Below are positions 20,429-29,166 of a stretch of DNA of 64,000 nt, one piece after another. The DNA comes from Pseudomonas yamanorum (GTDB taxonomy: Bacteria > Pseudomonadota > Gammaproteobacteria > Pseudomonadales > Pseudomonadaceae): assembly GCF_900105735.1 (NCBI RefSeq), contig NZ_LT629793.1:4650001-4714000 (forward strand), in the 5' to 3' direction. A program made the position numbers and the translations under genes. Below the pieces are notes generated by a model. It was not told where the DNA came from and did not search any database. It saw only the letters and a program-made list of their open reading frames with translations. Numbering within the stretch: position 1 is the stretch's first letter; each line of letters opens with the position of its first letter.

Positions 20429-21193
20429 ATGAGTGAAGCGATCAAACAGCCTGTGAGCCCTGAAGGCATTATTCAGATGCAGGGCGTCAACAAGTGGTAC
20501 GGCCAGTTCCACGTGTTGAAAGACATCAACCTGAACGTCAAGCAGGGCGAGCGTATCGTACTGTGCGGCCCGTCGGGTTCCGGCAAGTCCACCACCATCC
20601 GCTGCCTCAACCGTCTGGAAGAGCACCAGCAGGGCCGCATCGTGGTCGATGGCGTGGAACTGACCAACGACCTCAAGCAGATCGAAGCGATCCGTCGTGA
20701 AGTCGGCATGGTGTTCCAGCACTTCAACTTGTTCCCGCACCTGACCATCCTGCAGAACTGCACGTTGGCACCGATGTGGGTGCGCAAGATGCCCAAGCGC
20801 AAGGCTGAAGAAATTGCCATGCACTACCTTGAGCGCGTGCGTATTCCGGAACAGGCCCACAAGTTTCCGGGGCAGTTGTCCGGCGGCCAGCAACAGCGCG
20901 TGGCGATTGCCCGTGCGCTGTGCATGAAGCCAAAAATCATGCTGTTCGATGAACCGACGTCGGCGCTCGATCCAGAGATGGTGAAAGAGGTGCTGGACAC
21001 CATGATCGGCCTGGCGGAAGACGGCATGACCATGCTCTGCGTCACCCACGAAATGGGCTTTGCACGCACCGTGGCCAACCGCGTGATCTTCATGGACAAG
21101 GGCGAGATCGTTGAACAGGCGGCGCCGAATGACTTCTTCGACAACCCGCAGAATGATCGGACCAAGTTGTTCTTGAGCCAGATTCTGCATTGA
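20429..21193 (+). CDS. aapP: General L-amino acid ABC transporter ATPase AapP
   Basis: This 254-residue ABC ATPase powers the AapQM channel. It has Walker [10 protein letters not shown]-loop [11 protein letters not shown], signature [15 protein letters not shown], Walker [15 protein letters not shown] and H-loop VTHEMGFA. The start ATG 20429 (MSEAIKQPV) follows the Shine-Dalgarno AGGAG after the aapM stop. It ends the operon ahead of a strong terminator. Confidence 0.96.
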   Translation: MSEAIKQPVSPEGIIQMQGVNKWYGQFHVLKDINLNVKQGERIVLCGPSGSGKSTTIRCLNRLEEHQQGRIVVDGVELTNDLKQIEAIRREVGMVFQHFNLFPHLTILQNCTLAPMWVRKMPKRKAEEIAMHYLERVRIPEQAHKFPGQLSGGQQQRVAIARALCMKPKIMLFDEPTSALDPEMVKEVLDTMIGLAEDGMTMLCVTHEMGFARTVANRVIFMDKGEIVEQAAPNDFFDNPQNDRTKLFLSQILH

Positions 21194-21210
21194 TGGGTGT
21201 TTGAATAAAT

Positions 21211-21238
21211 AAACCCGGCCTGGTGCCGGGTTTATTTT
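21211..21238 (+). terminator. Rho-independent terminator of aapJQMP
   Basis: AAACCCGGC (21211-21219) pairs with GCCGGGTTT (21225-21233) over a 5-base loop and is followed by ATTTTT. The A-rich left arm lets it also serve mqsA on the opposite strand. Confidence 0.92.
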
Positions 21239-21247
21239 TGCCATCAA

Positions 21248-21730
21248 TCAAGTTGTCGTCAGGATCTCGTGCTCTTTATGTACCGTATGCACGGAATTGC
21301 GAAGATCTGCGCCTTCACTCAGGATTTTTGCTTCGACCAGCAAGTGGGGGTGACGCTCAAGCAAACGCATCAGGACTACCAGGGATTTGGGGGGCAATAC
21401 CTCACCGCGCTCGTAACGAGATAAGGCGTTGTGGCCGCCACCCGATAGCAGTTGTACCGTTTCTTTTTGTGAAAGGTGCAGTTTGCGGCGTATGCGCTTT
21501 ATCTCGGTGCCGACCATCTGCCTGAAACTGTGAACGATTTCATCGCAGTGGTCTGAATAGCGTTCCGCGTCTTCGGGGTCCAGGATCACCTCTCCACATG
21601 CCTGGCACTCCCATCCAGACAGATCGTCTATACGGCGATGCAAACCTTTGACTTCCGATGTTTCGCTACGTCCTGAAAAGTGATGCATTCCGTCATGCCT
21701 GCCGCAGCTGAAGCATTGCTCTGTTTTCAT
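21248..21730 (-). CDS. mqsA: Antitoxin MqsA, zinc ribbon plus HTH
   Basis: This 160-residue type II antitoxin binds and inhibits MqsR and represses the operon. The N-terminus has two CxxC pairs (CFSCG, CQACG) for structural zinc. The C-terminus carries an XRE-like helix-turn-helix (LSQKETVQLLSGGGHNALSRYERGE, in separate conserved blocks). Its ATG at 21730 overlaps the mqsR stop by four bases, so the toxin gene comes first, as in E. coli mqsRA. It is longer than the E. coli protein (131 residues), with an extra C-terminal tail. Confidence 0.92.
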   Translation of the reverse strand: MKTEQCFSCGRHDGMHHFSGRSETSEVKGLHRRIDDLSGWECQACGEVILDPEDAERYSDHCDEIVHSFRQMVGTEIKRIRRKLHLSQKETVQLLSGGGHNALSRYERGEVLPPKSLVVLMRLLERHPHLLVEAKILSEGADLRNSVHTVHKEHEILTTT

Positions 21731-22038
21731 GGATTTTTCTCCTTGAAGGAGATCACCGGAGGTTTACCATCCGTGCGGTAGGTCACCTTGATGTAGATCT
21801 CCAGATCATGTGAGTGGATGTGATACACATCTTGCCAAACTCGATGGTCGTCATGAGTGGTCATCGACTTGTACAACATCGTGTTTTTCAACTCCAAAAT
21901 GACCGCCTGCATTTGTTCGATGCTTAAATCAAGATCCTCGCCGCAACGGCGTGCGCTTTGAGTAAATGCTTTCTTTCCAAGCCGCCTGACATCCGCCTTT
22001 ATCACCGCCAGATCGTAATGAGGTGTGTACTTTTCCAT
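21727..22038 (-). CDS. mqsR: mRNA interferase toxin MqsR
   Basis: This 103-residue RelE-fold ribonuclease cleaves mRNA (at GCU-type sites in E. coli). Strong family blocks are present: MEKYTPHYDL at the N-terminus, YKSMTTHDDHRVWQDVYH containing catalytic-region residues, and the C-terminal VISFKEK. It appears intact. The gene is transcribed from the left-facing promoter overlapped by the palindrome at 22057-22077. Confidence 0.93.
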   Translation of the reverse strand: MEKYTPHYDLAVIKADVRRLGKKAFTQSARRCGEDLDLSIEQMQAVILELKNTMLYKSMTTHDDHRVWQDVYHIHSHDLEIYIKVTYRTDGKPPVISFKEKNP

Positions 22039-22056
22039 AAGACACCTGAGTCCAAT

Positions 22057-22077
22057 AATTACCCTCTGAGGGTAATT
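22057..22077. promoter_or_regulatory. Perfect operator palindrome of mqsRA
   Basis: AATTACCCT and AGGGTAATT are perfectly symmetrical around CTG, 19 bases upstream of the mqsR start. E. coli MqsA binds an AACCT-N3-AGGTT palindrome at the same place. The half-site differs (ACCCT), but symmetry and spacing are the same. Confidence 0.8.
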
Positions 22078-22164
22078 TTACCAATCGAAAATACTGCTCC
22101 TTTGCCTCCTCAAGAACCCTAGTGCGTTGCCTTTGTAGGCAACTCCGAATAGGCTGTGGGAAAA

Positions 22165-22185
22165 TTCATCCTATGATTGGATGAA
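22165..22185. promoter_or_regulatory. Operator palindrome upstream of the GntR-MFS operon
   Basis: TTCATCC and GGATGAA flank seven bases (TATGATT) and end 12 bases before the regulator start, overlapping its Shine-Dalgarno. The position suits autorepression by the GntR protein. The half-site differs from the classical FadR TGGTNNNACCA core. Confidence 0.6.
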
Positions 22186-22197
22186 AGGACGAAACCC

Positions 22198-22857
22198 ATG
22201 ACAGACATCGCCCCCCTGATCAAACGCTCCCTCGTCGATCAAGCCCTGGACCAGTTGCGCCAGCGCATTACCCAAGGCGTATGGGCCATCGGCGAGCGCC
22301 TGCCCACCGAGCCCGAGTTGTCTGCCGAGCTGGGGATCAGCCGCAACACCGTGCGCGAAGCCATGCGCGTATTGGCGTTTTCCGGATTGATCGAGATCCG
22401 CCAGGGTGACGGCAGCTACCTGCGCTCCATGACCGACCCTCTGGGCGCGATGAAAGCCATGTCCCACTGCACTTTGGCCCAGGCCCAGGAGACGCGGCAG
22501 ATTCTTGAAGTCGAGGCAGTCGGCTTGGCCGCGTTGCGCCGCACTGATGAAGACCTGGTCGCTTTGCGTGCGGCGCTCAAAGCCAGCGGCGACCATTACC
22601 AAGGTGATCTTGAGCACTACATCAGCTGCGACCTGGTGTTCCACAAACGCCTGGTGGACGCGGCCCACAACCCGGCCTTGAGCGAGCTGTACCAGTACTT
22701 CTCCAGCATCGTCGGCGCGCAACTGCGCCAGACCCTGAACATCCAGCCGCGCCGGCAAGCGGTGTTCGACCTGCACGGCGCCTTGCTCGATGCCGTGGAA
22801 CAACAGGACCCGGAACGCGCCAAGGCCCTGTCCCGGCAGTTGATCAATGAACCTTGA
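22198..22857 (+). CDS. GntR-family (FadR subfamily) transcriptional regulator
   Basis: This 219-residue regulator has an N-terminal winged helix (PTEPELSAELGISRNTVREAM.. in blocks, about 30-70) and an all-helical FCD effector domain (about 90-215) with metal-ligand-type residues (D..H..H: ISCDLVFHKRLVDAAHN, VFDLHGALLDA). The start ATG 22198 has AAAGGA eight bases upstream; an earlier TTG at 22177 is less likely. It overlaps the start of the transporter gene by 11 bases, so the two are co-translated, and the regulator probably controls the transporter in response to its substrate. Confidence 0.9.
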   Translation: MTDIAPLIKRSLVDQALDQLRQRITQGVWAIGERLPTEPELSAELGISRNTVREAMRVLAFSGLIEIRQGDGSYLRSMTDPLGAMKAMSHCTLAQAQETRQILEVEAVGLAALRRTDEDLVALRAALKASGDHYQGDLEHYISCDLVFHKRLVDAAHNPALSELYQYFSSIVGAQLRQTLNIQPRRQAVFDLHGALLDAVEQQDPERAKALSRQLINEP

Positions 22858-24127
22858 ACCCGAGACCACCATGCCCCGTTCAGAAAATGCCCTTGAAGAA
22901 TTGCTGATCGACGCCGAAGCCGATGACGATGAGGTCCAGCACAGCCCGCCGGTGGTGAGCCGTCCGTGGCTGTTGCTGCTGGGCCTGATCCTGGTGGCGC
23001 TGAACCTGCGCCCCGCGTTGTCGAGCATGGCGCCGCTGCTCGCTGAGGTCTCCCATAGCCTGGGGCTTTCGGCTGCCAAGGCCGGGTTGCTGACGACGCT
23101 ACCGGTGTTGTGCCTGGGTCTGTTCGCACCGTTGGCTCCGATCCTGGCCCGGCGTTTTGGCGCCGAGCGGGTGGTGCTGGGCATTCTGCTGACCCTGGCC
23201 GGCGGCATCATCCTGCGCAGCTCATTGGGTGAGGTCGGGCTGTTCGCCGGGAGCCTGCTGGCGGGCGCGAGTATCGGCATCATCGGGGTGCTGTTGCCCG
23301 GTATCGTCAAACGCGATTTCGCCAAACAGGCCGGCACCATGACCGGCGTGTACACCATGGCCCTGTGCCTGGGTGCAGCGCTGGCGGCGGGTTCTACCGT
23401 GCCGCTGAGTCATTACTTTGGTGACAGTTGGAACATTGGCCTGGGGTTCTGGATTCTTCCGGCGTTGGTCGCGGCGTTGTTCTGGTTGCCACAAGTTGGC
23501 CAGAAACACGGCGCGCACCAGGTGGCCTATCGCGTGAAGGGCTTGTTGCGTGATCCGCTGGCCTGGCAGGTGACCCTGTACATGGGCCTGCAATCCTCTC
23601 TGGCCTACATTGTGTTTGGCTGGTTGCCGTCGATCCTGATCGGCCGTGGTCTGACCGCCACCCAGGCGGGCCTGGTGCTTTCCGGTTCGGTGATTGTGCA
23701 GTTGGCCAGTTCCTTGGCCGCGCCCTGGTTGGCCACCCGCGGCAAGGACCAGCGTCTGGCCATCGTGGTGGTGATGGTGCTGACCCTGGGCGGCCTGTTC
23801 GGTTGCCTGTATGCACCGTTGGACGGCTTGTGGGGCTGGGCGATTCTGCTGGGACTGGGCCAGGGCGGCACCTTCAGCCTGGCGCTGACCTTGATCGTGC
23901 TGCGTTCACGGGACGCCCATGTAGCCGCCAACCTGTCGAGCATGGCCCAGGGGATCGGCTACACCCTGGCGTCCATGGGGCCGTTCGCGGTCGGGTTGGT
24001 GCATGACTGGACCGGCGGCTGGAACGCCACCGGCTGGATTTTCGCGGTGATCGGCCTGGGCGCGATCATCGCGGGGTTGGGCGCCGGGCGTGCGCGGTAT
24101 GTCGCCGTGACCAGCGAGAAGGTCTAG
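22847..24127 (+). CDS. MFS transporter of the CynX/NimT family
   Basis: This 426-residue protein has about 12 hydrophobic helices after a 45-residue acidic cytoplasmic N-tail. NLRPALSSMAPLL in helix 1 is typical of CynX/NimT (cyanate or nitroimidazole-type) permeases. Its direction and substrate are unknown. It overlaps the preceding GntR gene; a second possible start is ATG 22871. Its TAG stop shares the tetranucleotide CTAG with the stop of the convergent DUF1120 gene. Confidence 0.87.
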   Translation: MNLEPETTMPRSENALEELLIDAEADDDEVQHSPPVVSRPWLLLLGLILVALNLRPALSSMAPLLAEVSHSLGLSAAKAGLLTTLPVLCLGLFAPLAPILARRFGAERVVLGILLTLAGGIILRSSLGEVGLFAGSLLAGASIGIIGVLLPGIVKRDFAKQAGTMTGVYTMALCLGAALAAGSTVPLSHYFGDSWNIGLGFWILPALVAALFWLPQVGQKHGAHQVAYRVKGLLRDPLAWQVTLYMGLQSSLAYIVFGWLPSILIGRGLTATQAGLVLSGSVIVQLASSLAAPWLATRGKDQRLAIVVVMVLTLGGLFGCLYAPLDGLWGWAILLGLGQGGTFSLALTLIVLRSRDAHVAANLSSMAQGIGYTLASMGPFAVGLVHDWTGGWNATGWIFAVIGLGAIIAGLGAGRARYVAVTSEKV

Positions 24128-24780
24128 AGGTACAGCACTTCCATAGTGCTGGAACCATCGATATGCACGTCGCTGCTGAGGTCGAGATTGATCTTGGCAG
24201 CGATCACCGTATCGACCCTGACCAGGCTGCTCAGGGTCTGGAAGGCCGTCGGTCCGCTGGTGCTGCCGACGGTGTCGGTAAAGCCGAGAAAGCTGCGCGA
24301 ACCGATGTCGATCGGGTTGCTGTTGGCGGTGCGCCAGGCGATCCCGCCGCTGGTGGACTCGGTGCCGTAAACCTCCGGCAGGCTGTCGATCACGGTCTGC
24401 TTGGGGTCGAAGGTCAGTGAGTACAAGCCGATCTTGTTGCCACTCGGGTCCAGGCCCAGCCCGTAGTAGATTTCGCTGTTGACGTTGGCGGTGCCGTCGC
24501 GGTTGTCGCTCATGCGCAGGGCGTAACGGGTCGCTGCCTCACAGTTGATGGTCACGCTCAGGTAGCGCACCGGCAGGCGTTTGCCGCGATCAGTGTTCAA
24601 CTCCTGTTGGGAAATCTTGCCGTAGTCGATCAGCCCTTTGCTCGACAGCGCTGGTGTGCAGGCGCTGGGGGTGAGCAGGCCGGTGATGCCGAGTTCGACA
24701 CTGGAGGCCGCCTTGGCGCCGGCGCTGAGGGTCAGCAGGGCAAGTGTTGCGAGAGAAAGCTGGCGTAGGTTCATGACCAT
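24124..24780 (-). CDS. DUF1120-type fimbrial subunit (last gene of the fimbrial operon)
   Basis: This 218-residue secreted protein has a signal peptide (LATLALLTLSAGAKA) and the DUF1120 pattern: an early cysteine in PSACTPALS..GLIDYGKI, a second in ITINC-type context, then DNRDGTANV and a C-terminal EVLYL. A penultimate tyrosine and two cysteines are what chaperone-usher pilins carry. It is downstream of the two-domain subunit and convergent with the MFS gene. Its role (tip, shaft or anchor) is not known. Confidence 0.85.
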   Translation of the reverse strand: MVMNLRQLSLATLALLTLSAGAKAASSVELGITGLLTPSACTPALSSKGLIDYGKISQQELNTDRGKRLPVRYLSVTINCEAATRYALRMSDNRDGTANVNSEIYYGLGLDPSGNKIGLYSLTFDPKQTVIDSLPEVYGTESTSGGIAWRTANSNPIDIGSRSFLGFTDTVGSTSGPTAFQTLSSLVRVDTVIAAKINLDLSSDVHIDGSSTMEVLYL

Positions 24781-24789
24781 ACTCCTTGA

Positions 24790-25917
24790 TCAGAGGTAGA
24801 TGATTTCAATCGTGCCCGAACCGTCGAGCAGTACTTCCGTCCGCAGGTCCAGGCTGTTCATGGGCGACAGAACGGCGCGAACGCTGACCTGCCCGCTCAG
24901 GTTCTGGATCGCGGTGGGGCCGGCATTGCTGCCGGGTATAGCGGTAAAGCCGAGCAAACTGCTGCTGCCGATGGGAATGGGGTAGGCGCTGGAGCTGCTC
25001 CAGGCCGCGCCACCGGTGGTGGAGTCGGTGCGGTACACCTGGGGCAGGGCGTCGGCGCGCAGGTCGAAGGGGTCGAAGTAGAGAAAGTAGCGGCCGATCT
25101 TATTGCGGCTGTCATCGACGCCCAGGCCGTAGGCAGTTTCATCGGTGCCGCCGGTGGCCGAGCCTTTACGGTTGTCGTGCATGCGCAAGGCAAAGTGAGT
25201 CGGACCGTCGCAGCCGATACTCAGCAGCAGGCTGCGGGAGGCCAGGCCGGTTTCCTTGTCGGCGTTCAGGCTCTTGGCCCACATACGGCCAAAGTCGATG
25301 ATGCCGCCGTTGGACAGAGTGGTTTCACAGGCCGCCGGGGCGAAACCGGCTTGCACCGACAGCTCCCGGGCGCGGCCGGTGGCGACGGCGTCGATCAACC
25401 CGGTGGCTTCCCAGGTCACCGCGTCGCGTACTTGCGTGGCGTCGGCCTGCGCCCAGGCATTGACCTGCAGTTGCGCCGAAAAGCTGCTGCCGGTGGTCGG
25501 CGCGCCGTCGCGCAACGGCACGATGGCCTGGTCGGGTCGCCAGTCGAGCGTCCTGCCCCTGGCGCTGGGCGCCTGGCCTTGCCCACCGGTCAACCCCAGT
25601 TCAACCGCCTGGCCGTCGAGTACCGCATCGCTGATGTGCACGCGGTAGCTGCCACGCTCGGTAAAGCGGTAGCGCTCGGCGGTCGCGGCCAGGGCCCGGT
25701 AGAACACGTGCATATCGGTGGGTGTCGGGCAGTTCAGGTTGAGGCTCAGGCGGCGCTCCCCCAGCACAATTTCTGCGCCGGGGTTGCGCTGCACGGCACG
25801 ATTCATCACGCCGAAATCCAGGCGCGACTGGCTTAGGGTCAGTTGGCATTCATCGGCGTGCGCCCGGGCCTGGACGATGGCGCCCAGGGCCAATCCCAGC
25901 AGTAACATTCGCTTCAT
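24790..25917 (-). CDS. Two-domain DUF1120 protein, probable fimbrial tip adhesin
   Basis: This 375-residue secreted protein is about twice the length of the other subunits. After the signal peptide (MKRMLLLGLALGAIVQARAHA) there is an N-terminal domain of about 180 residues with its own cysteines. A complete C-terminal DUF1120/pilin-like domain follows (ACETTLSNGGIIDFGRMWAKSLN .. in blocks, ending EIIYL). An extra N-terminal domain on a pilin module is the usual design of a tip adhesin, and its place right after the usher supports that. Start chosen at 25917 (AGGAAG six bases upstream); ATG 25932, overlapping the usher stop, is the alternative. Confidence 0.78.
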   Translation of the reverse strand: MKRMLLLGLALGAIVQARAHADECQLTLSQSRLDFGVMNRAVQRNPGAEIVLGERRLSLNLNCPTPTDMHVFYRALAATAERYRFTERGSYRVHISDAVLDGQAVELGLTGGQGQAPSARGRTLDWRPDQAIVPLRDGAPTTGSSFSAQLQVNAWAQADATQVRDAVTWEATGLIDAVATGRARELSVQAGFAPAACETTLSNGGIIDFGRMWAKSLNADKETGLASRSLLLSIGCDGPTHFALRMHDNRKGSATGGTDETAYGLGVDDSRNKIGRYFLYFDPFDLRADALPQVYRTDSTTGGAAWSSSSAYPIPIGSSSLLGFTAIPGSNAGPTAIQNLSGQVSVRAVLSPMNSLDLRTEVLLDGSGTIEIIYL

Positions 25918-25928
25918 CACACTCTTCC

Positions 25929-28364
25929 TCATGGCGTCACACAACGCGCCGGGGCGGTTTCGAAATACACCTGCGGGTCGGCTTTTTCCGCGAGTTCAAC
26001 GTGCAGTTCACAGCGGCTCATGCCGGGTGCCTTGACCCACAGGCGACGGGGATCCAGCACGTTCGGCAAGAACACCTGGCTGCCTTCCTGCACCAGGGTC
26101 ACGAACTCGCCATCGGCGGTACTCACGGTGGCGCCACGGGGCAGTGGCGTACCGTGGTCGGTGGTCACCGTGAGCAAGGCGCGACGGGTCAGGGCCACGC
26201 CGAACTCCACGCGATCCACCGCACCGCGTCCGGCGCTGATGACGGCCAGGCCGTTGCTGATATCGGCATTGCGCGGCAGCGACTGGGTTTGTACTTCCAC
26301 GGGGCTGCGCCCGTAGGCGGACACTTGCGGTACCACCGCCTGGCCCTGGAAGTCGGTCCACACCGGGCCGCTGGGCGTGGTGAGCTTGACCCCGGCCATC
26401 TCGCCGACAGACACCAGCGCAAAGGTGTCGCGCACCGGGTAAGGCGAGAAGGTCACGCCACCGCTGTGGGCCACCACCGCACCGCGCAGACCGCCCTGGT
26501 AGCTGGAGCGTTCGGCGTCCGAGCGGCTGTAGTTCATGTCCAGTTGTGCATAGCGCGGCAGATAGGACACGCCGAGGGTGGATTCCACTTGTTGGTCGCG
26601 GCTGTCGTGCTCGGCGCTGACTCGATAACTGAGTTGATCGTTGACCTGCTCGTTCACCCCCAGGCCGATGCGGTGCTCGCCACCGGAGTTGCGCACCCAG
26701 GAGCGACCGCGGCGGTTCTCGCCCAGTGGCACGCTCAGGTTCAGGTACACCGCGTTCTCGTTATTCTGCCGGCCGCTGACCTGCCATTCGGCACTGGCCG
26801 ACAGCGACACACCGCGCACGCTGGTGCCCCAAGAGGCCAGGGCGCGGCTGCTGTTTTCGCCGTTGAACGTGGTGGTGCGCGACAGGCCGGCATTGAAGGC
26901 GCCCAGCCACGGATGGGCCCAGCCCAGGGCCAGGCTCTGCTGGTCGCGATAGCGGGTGCGTCGGCCTTCGTCGTCCCGTGAATCGTAGTAGGCGGCGTCT
27001 TCCAGCTCCCGGTAGCCCATGGTGCGGTGGGAGGCGCCGGCGGTGATCGACCATTGCAGGCCCAGGCGCTGGGACAGGCTCAGGTCGGTCTGTACGCCAC
27101 GTTCGCCCAAGCGTTGGGCATCGGCTATCTGAGTCGACAGTTGTACCTGGCCGTCTGTCCATGGCAACAGGCCGAGGCTGGCACCCGTGGCACGGTAGTC
27201 TTCGGCGGCAAGCACGCCGGCCCCCAGGCTCAGGCGCGGGTTCAAGGCGCCGCTCCAGCCGCCGCTGATCACCCATGGGTCGTCGCCCCGTGTATCGCCG
27301 ATATTGCGCACCCGGCCTGTCCCCAACGAGTAACCCGGCGCTGGCAGGCCGATGCCGAGCATCGCCGCCGGTACGGTGAAGCGCCGTTCTTCGCCGGTGC
27401 TTTCCTTGACCGTCACTTCAACGTCTGAGCGCGTGTTCAGGCGCCGTACATCCGTGAGGGAAAACGGCCCGGCCGGCACCACCGTGGAGTGAATCAGCGC
27501 GCCGTTCTGGCGCACCTCCACCTGGGCCGGGCTGTTGGCGATGCCGCTGATGGTCGAGCCCTGTTCCTGGTCCTGCAGGGCTTGTTCGGTAAACAGCTGC
27601 ATGCCGGTGATCTGTGCGGATGACAGCACCGGGTTGTAGAGGTTGATCTGCCCGGCCTGCAACACCGCCTGCTGCTCGGCGAAGGTGCGCTGGGCATAGG
27701 CTTCCAGGTGGGTACTGCGGGACCGGGCGTCTTGCCAGGTCTGTACCTGGCGGCTGCGCACGATCCAGTCGCCCGCGTTGAACCCCACTTCGGTATTGGC
27801 CGAGCCGAAGCGACTGGCGTCGTCGCCATAGCGGTTGTACAAACCGGTGAGGTCGTAGTTGAGCAAGCCGGCGAATCCTCCGGTTTCATAACCGGACAGC
27901 TCACGTTGGCGTGGGCGCAGGGCATCGGTGGGCACCATCAGGCTCACGCTCAGGCTGGCGGGGTCTTGCTCCACCACGGTTTGCGGGTATTCGCCAAGGA
28001 AGTCATGGCAGGTGCTGTCGCCCAGCGGCGCCGGTATCACCAGGTCGGCGGCATCCAGCAACGGGCGGTCAAAGCACAGCGCGCCCTGGCTGTCGAACCG
28101 CACATCAAGGCGGCCACGGCGCTGGCCGTTCACCGTCAGGCTCACGGCGTGGCGGCCGCTGGTATAGCGCGGTGCGTCCAACAACAGGTAGGCCAGTTCC
28201 GGGTCGATACCGCGCTGGTGCAGGGTTTGCGCGTCGAAGGCATCGGCCCAGGCATCGGCCGACAGCAACGCCATGGTCAGTGGCAGCGCGGCCCGCATCC
28301 GGGCGGTGCGTAAAGGACAGTCGGGCACGGCTTCGCCAGCCGGGTCAGTGGTTACTGTGTTCAC
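25929..28364 (-). CDS. Outer-membrane fimbrial usher
   Basis: This 811-residue usher forms the outer-membrane pore through which chaperone-bound subunits are assembled. The N-terminal domain carries the usual blocks (RYTSGRHAVSLTVNGQRRG, CFDRPLLDAADL). The barrel shows family motifs such as GSTISGIANSPAQVEVRQNG and PAPGYSLGTGRVRN, and the C-terminal domains include GVALTRRALLTVTTDHGTPLPRG-type segments and a cysteine pair near the end (C at SRCELHVEL and ARCVTP). The GTG start at 28364 precedes an unusually long leader; ATG 28298 (MRAALPLTMALLSADAWA) would give a conventional signal peptide. The stop overlaps the possible next start. Confidence 0.92.
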   Translation of the reverse strand: MNTVTTDPAGEAVPDCPLRTARMRAALPLTMALLSADAWADAFDAQTLHQRGIDPELAYLLLDAPRYTSGRHAVSLTVNGQRRGRLDVRFDSQGALCFDRPLLDAADLVIPAPLGDSTCHDFLGEYPQTVVEQDPASLSVSLMVPTDALRPRQRELSGYETGGFAGLLNYDLTGLYNRYGDDASRFGSANTEVGFNAGDWIVRSRQVQTWQDARSRSTHLEAYAQRTFAEQQAVLQAGQINLYNPVLSSAQITGMQLFTEQALQDQEQGSTISGIANSPAQVEVRQNGALIHSTVVPAGPFSLTDVRRLNTRSDVEVTVKESTGEERRFTVPAAMLGIGLPAPGYSLGTGRVRNIGDTRGDDPWVISGGWSGALNPRLSLGAGVLAAEDYRATGASLGLLPWTDGQVQLSTQIADAQRLGERGVQTDLSLSQRLGLQWSITAGASHRTMGYRELEDAAYYDSRDDEGRRTRYRDQQSLALGWAHPWLGAFNAGLSRTTTFNGENSSRALASWGTSVRGVSLSASAEWQVSGRQNNENAVYLNLSVPLGENRRGRSWVRNSGGEHRIGLGVNEQVNDQLSYRVSAEHDSRDQQVESTLGVSYLPRYAQLDMNYSRSDAERSSYQGGLRGAVVAHSGGVTFSPYPVRDTFALVSVGEMAGVKLTTPSGPVWTDFQGQAVVPQVSAYGRSPVEVQTQSLPRNADISNGLAVISAGRGAVDRVEFGVALTRRALLTVTTDHGTPLPRGATVSTADGEFVTLVQEGSQVFLPNVLDPRRLWVKAPGMSRCELHVELAEKADPQVYFETAPARCVTP

Positions 28365-28439
28365 GTAAAGGCACTCAGGTTATGGAAGCCGGCAACGGTT
28401 GGCGGGCTCCCCGGTGACAGTCACAGGGCTGTCACTTCG

Positions 28440-29138
28440 TTATTCAGCGTTTGCGGCGGTTATCGGTGCTTCATAGGCGGCGACGGCGAAGCCGTAGACG
28501 GTGGCCGGTTGCAGGCGTACCCCCGTGGCGGTGTGGGGCGTGCTGAGCCGCAGGGTTTCGCCGGGCAACACATAAGTGCGCGGCAGCACCAGGCTCTGCT
28601 TGCCGGGCAGCAGTTGCAGCTCCTGGGCCAGGCGCACCACGTAAGGCGTGGGGTTGGCGACGTTCAGGTGGCCAGCGTTCAGCGACCAGGTCAGTCCGGT
28701 CCAGGGTGTGCGATTCGGCGCCAGGCCTTTGGGATGAATGATCACCGGCAGGTTCTGGCGCACGGTCACGCCCACCCGCGCATGGCCTGCCTGGGCGGCA
28801 TCACGGTCCTTGGGCATGCCTTCGAAGATCACCCGTTTCAGGCGTTGGGTTGTCAGGGGCGTGGGGTTGCGCAGGATAAAGCGCACCAGCTGGCTTTTGT
28901 CGGCCTCGACACGGGACAGGGGCGGGGTGACGAACAGCAACGATTCGGTGTCTTCCGGAATGTCTTCGAGGGTGACGTGCAGCAGGGCCAGTTTGCCGTC
29001 GGTATTGGTCACCGACACCGAGGCTTCGCCGTCGGCTTCATTGACGATCACCACCGAGGTGTCGGGCACCATGCCGTCGGCGAACACCGGGGTGCTCAGC
29101 AGCCAGCCGAGGGCCAGCAAGGTTGGATAGGTCTTCAT
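28440..29138 (-). CDS. Periplasmic fimbrial chaperone (PapD-like)
   Basis: This 232-residue periplasmic chaperone has a signal peptide (MKTYPTLLALGWLLSTPVFA). The two immunoglobulin-like domains are marked by TPPLSRVEADKSQLVRFIL (the edge-strand motif that donates to pilins) and KRVIFEGMPKD. It caps DUF1120 subunits before delivery to the usher. The start ATG 29138 follows AGGAAG; the frame is open further upstream but overlaps the preceding subunit gene. It is encoded between four subunits upstream and the usher downstream. Confidence 0.9.
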   Translation of the reverse strand: MKTYPTLLALGWLLSTPVFADGMVPDTSVVIVNEADGEASVSVTNTDGKLALLHVTLEDIPEDTESLLFVTPPLSRVEADKSQLVRFILRNPTPLTTQRLKRVIFEGMPKDRDAAQAGHARVGVTVRQNLPVIIHPKGLAPNRTPWTGLTWSLNAGHLNVANPTPYVVRLAQELQLLPGKQSLVLPRTYVLPGETLRLSTPHTATGVRLQPATVYGFAVAAYEAPITAANAE

Positions 29139-29166
29139 GACGCACTTCCTAAAATGATCACAGGGC

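Noticed and set aside
21248..24127. Genomic island carrying mqsRA and the GntR-MFS pair
   Set aside because: No tRNA, integrase, flanking repeats or clear composition break; mqsR is only somewhat less GC-rich than its neighbours.
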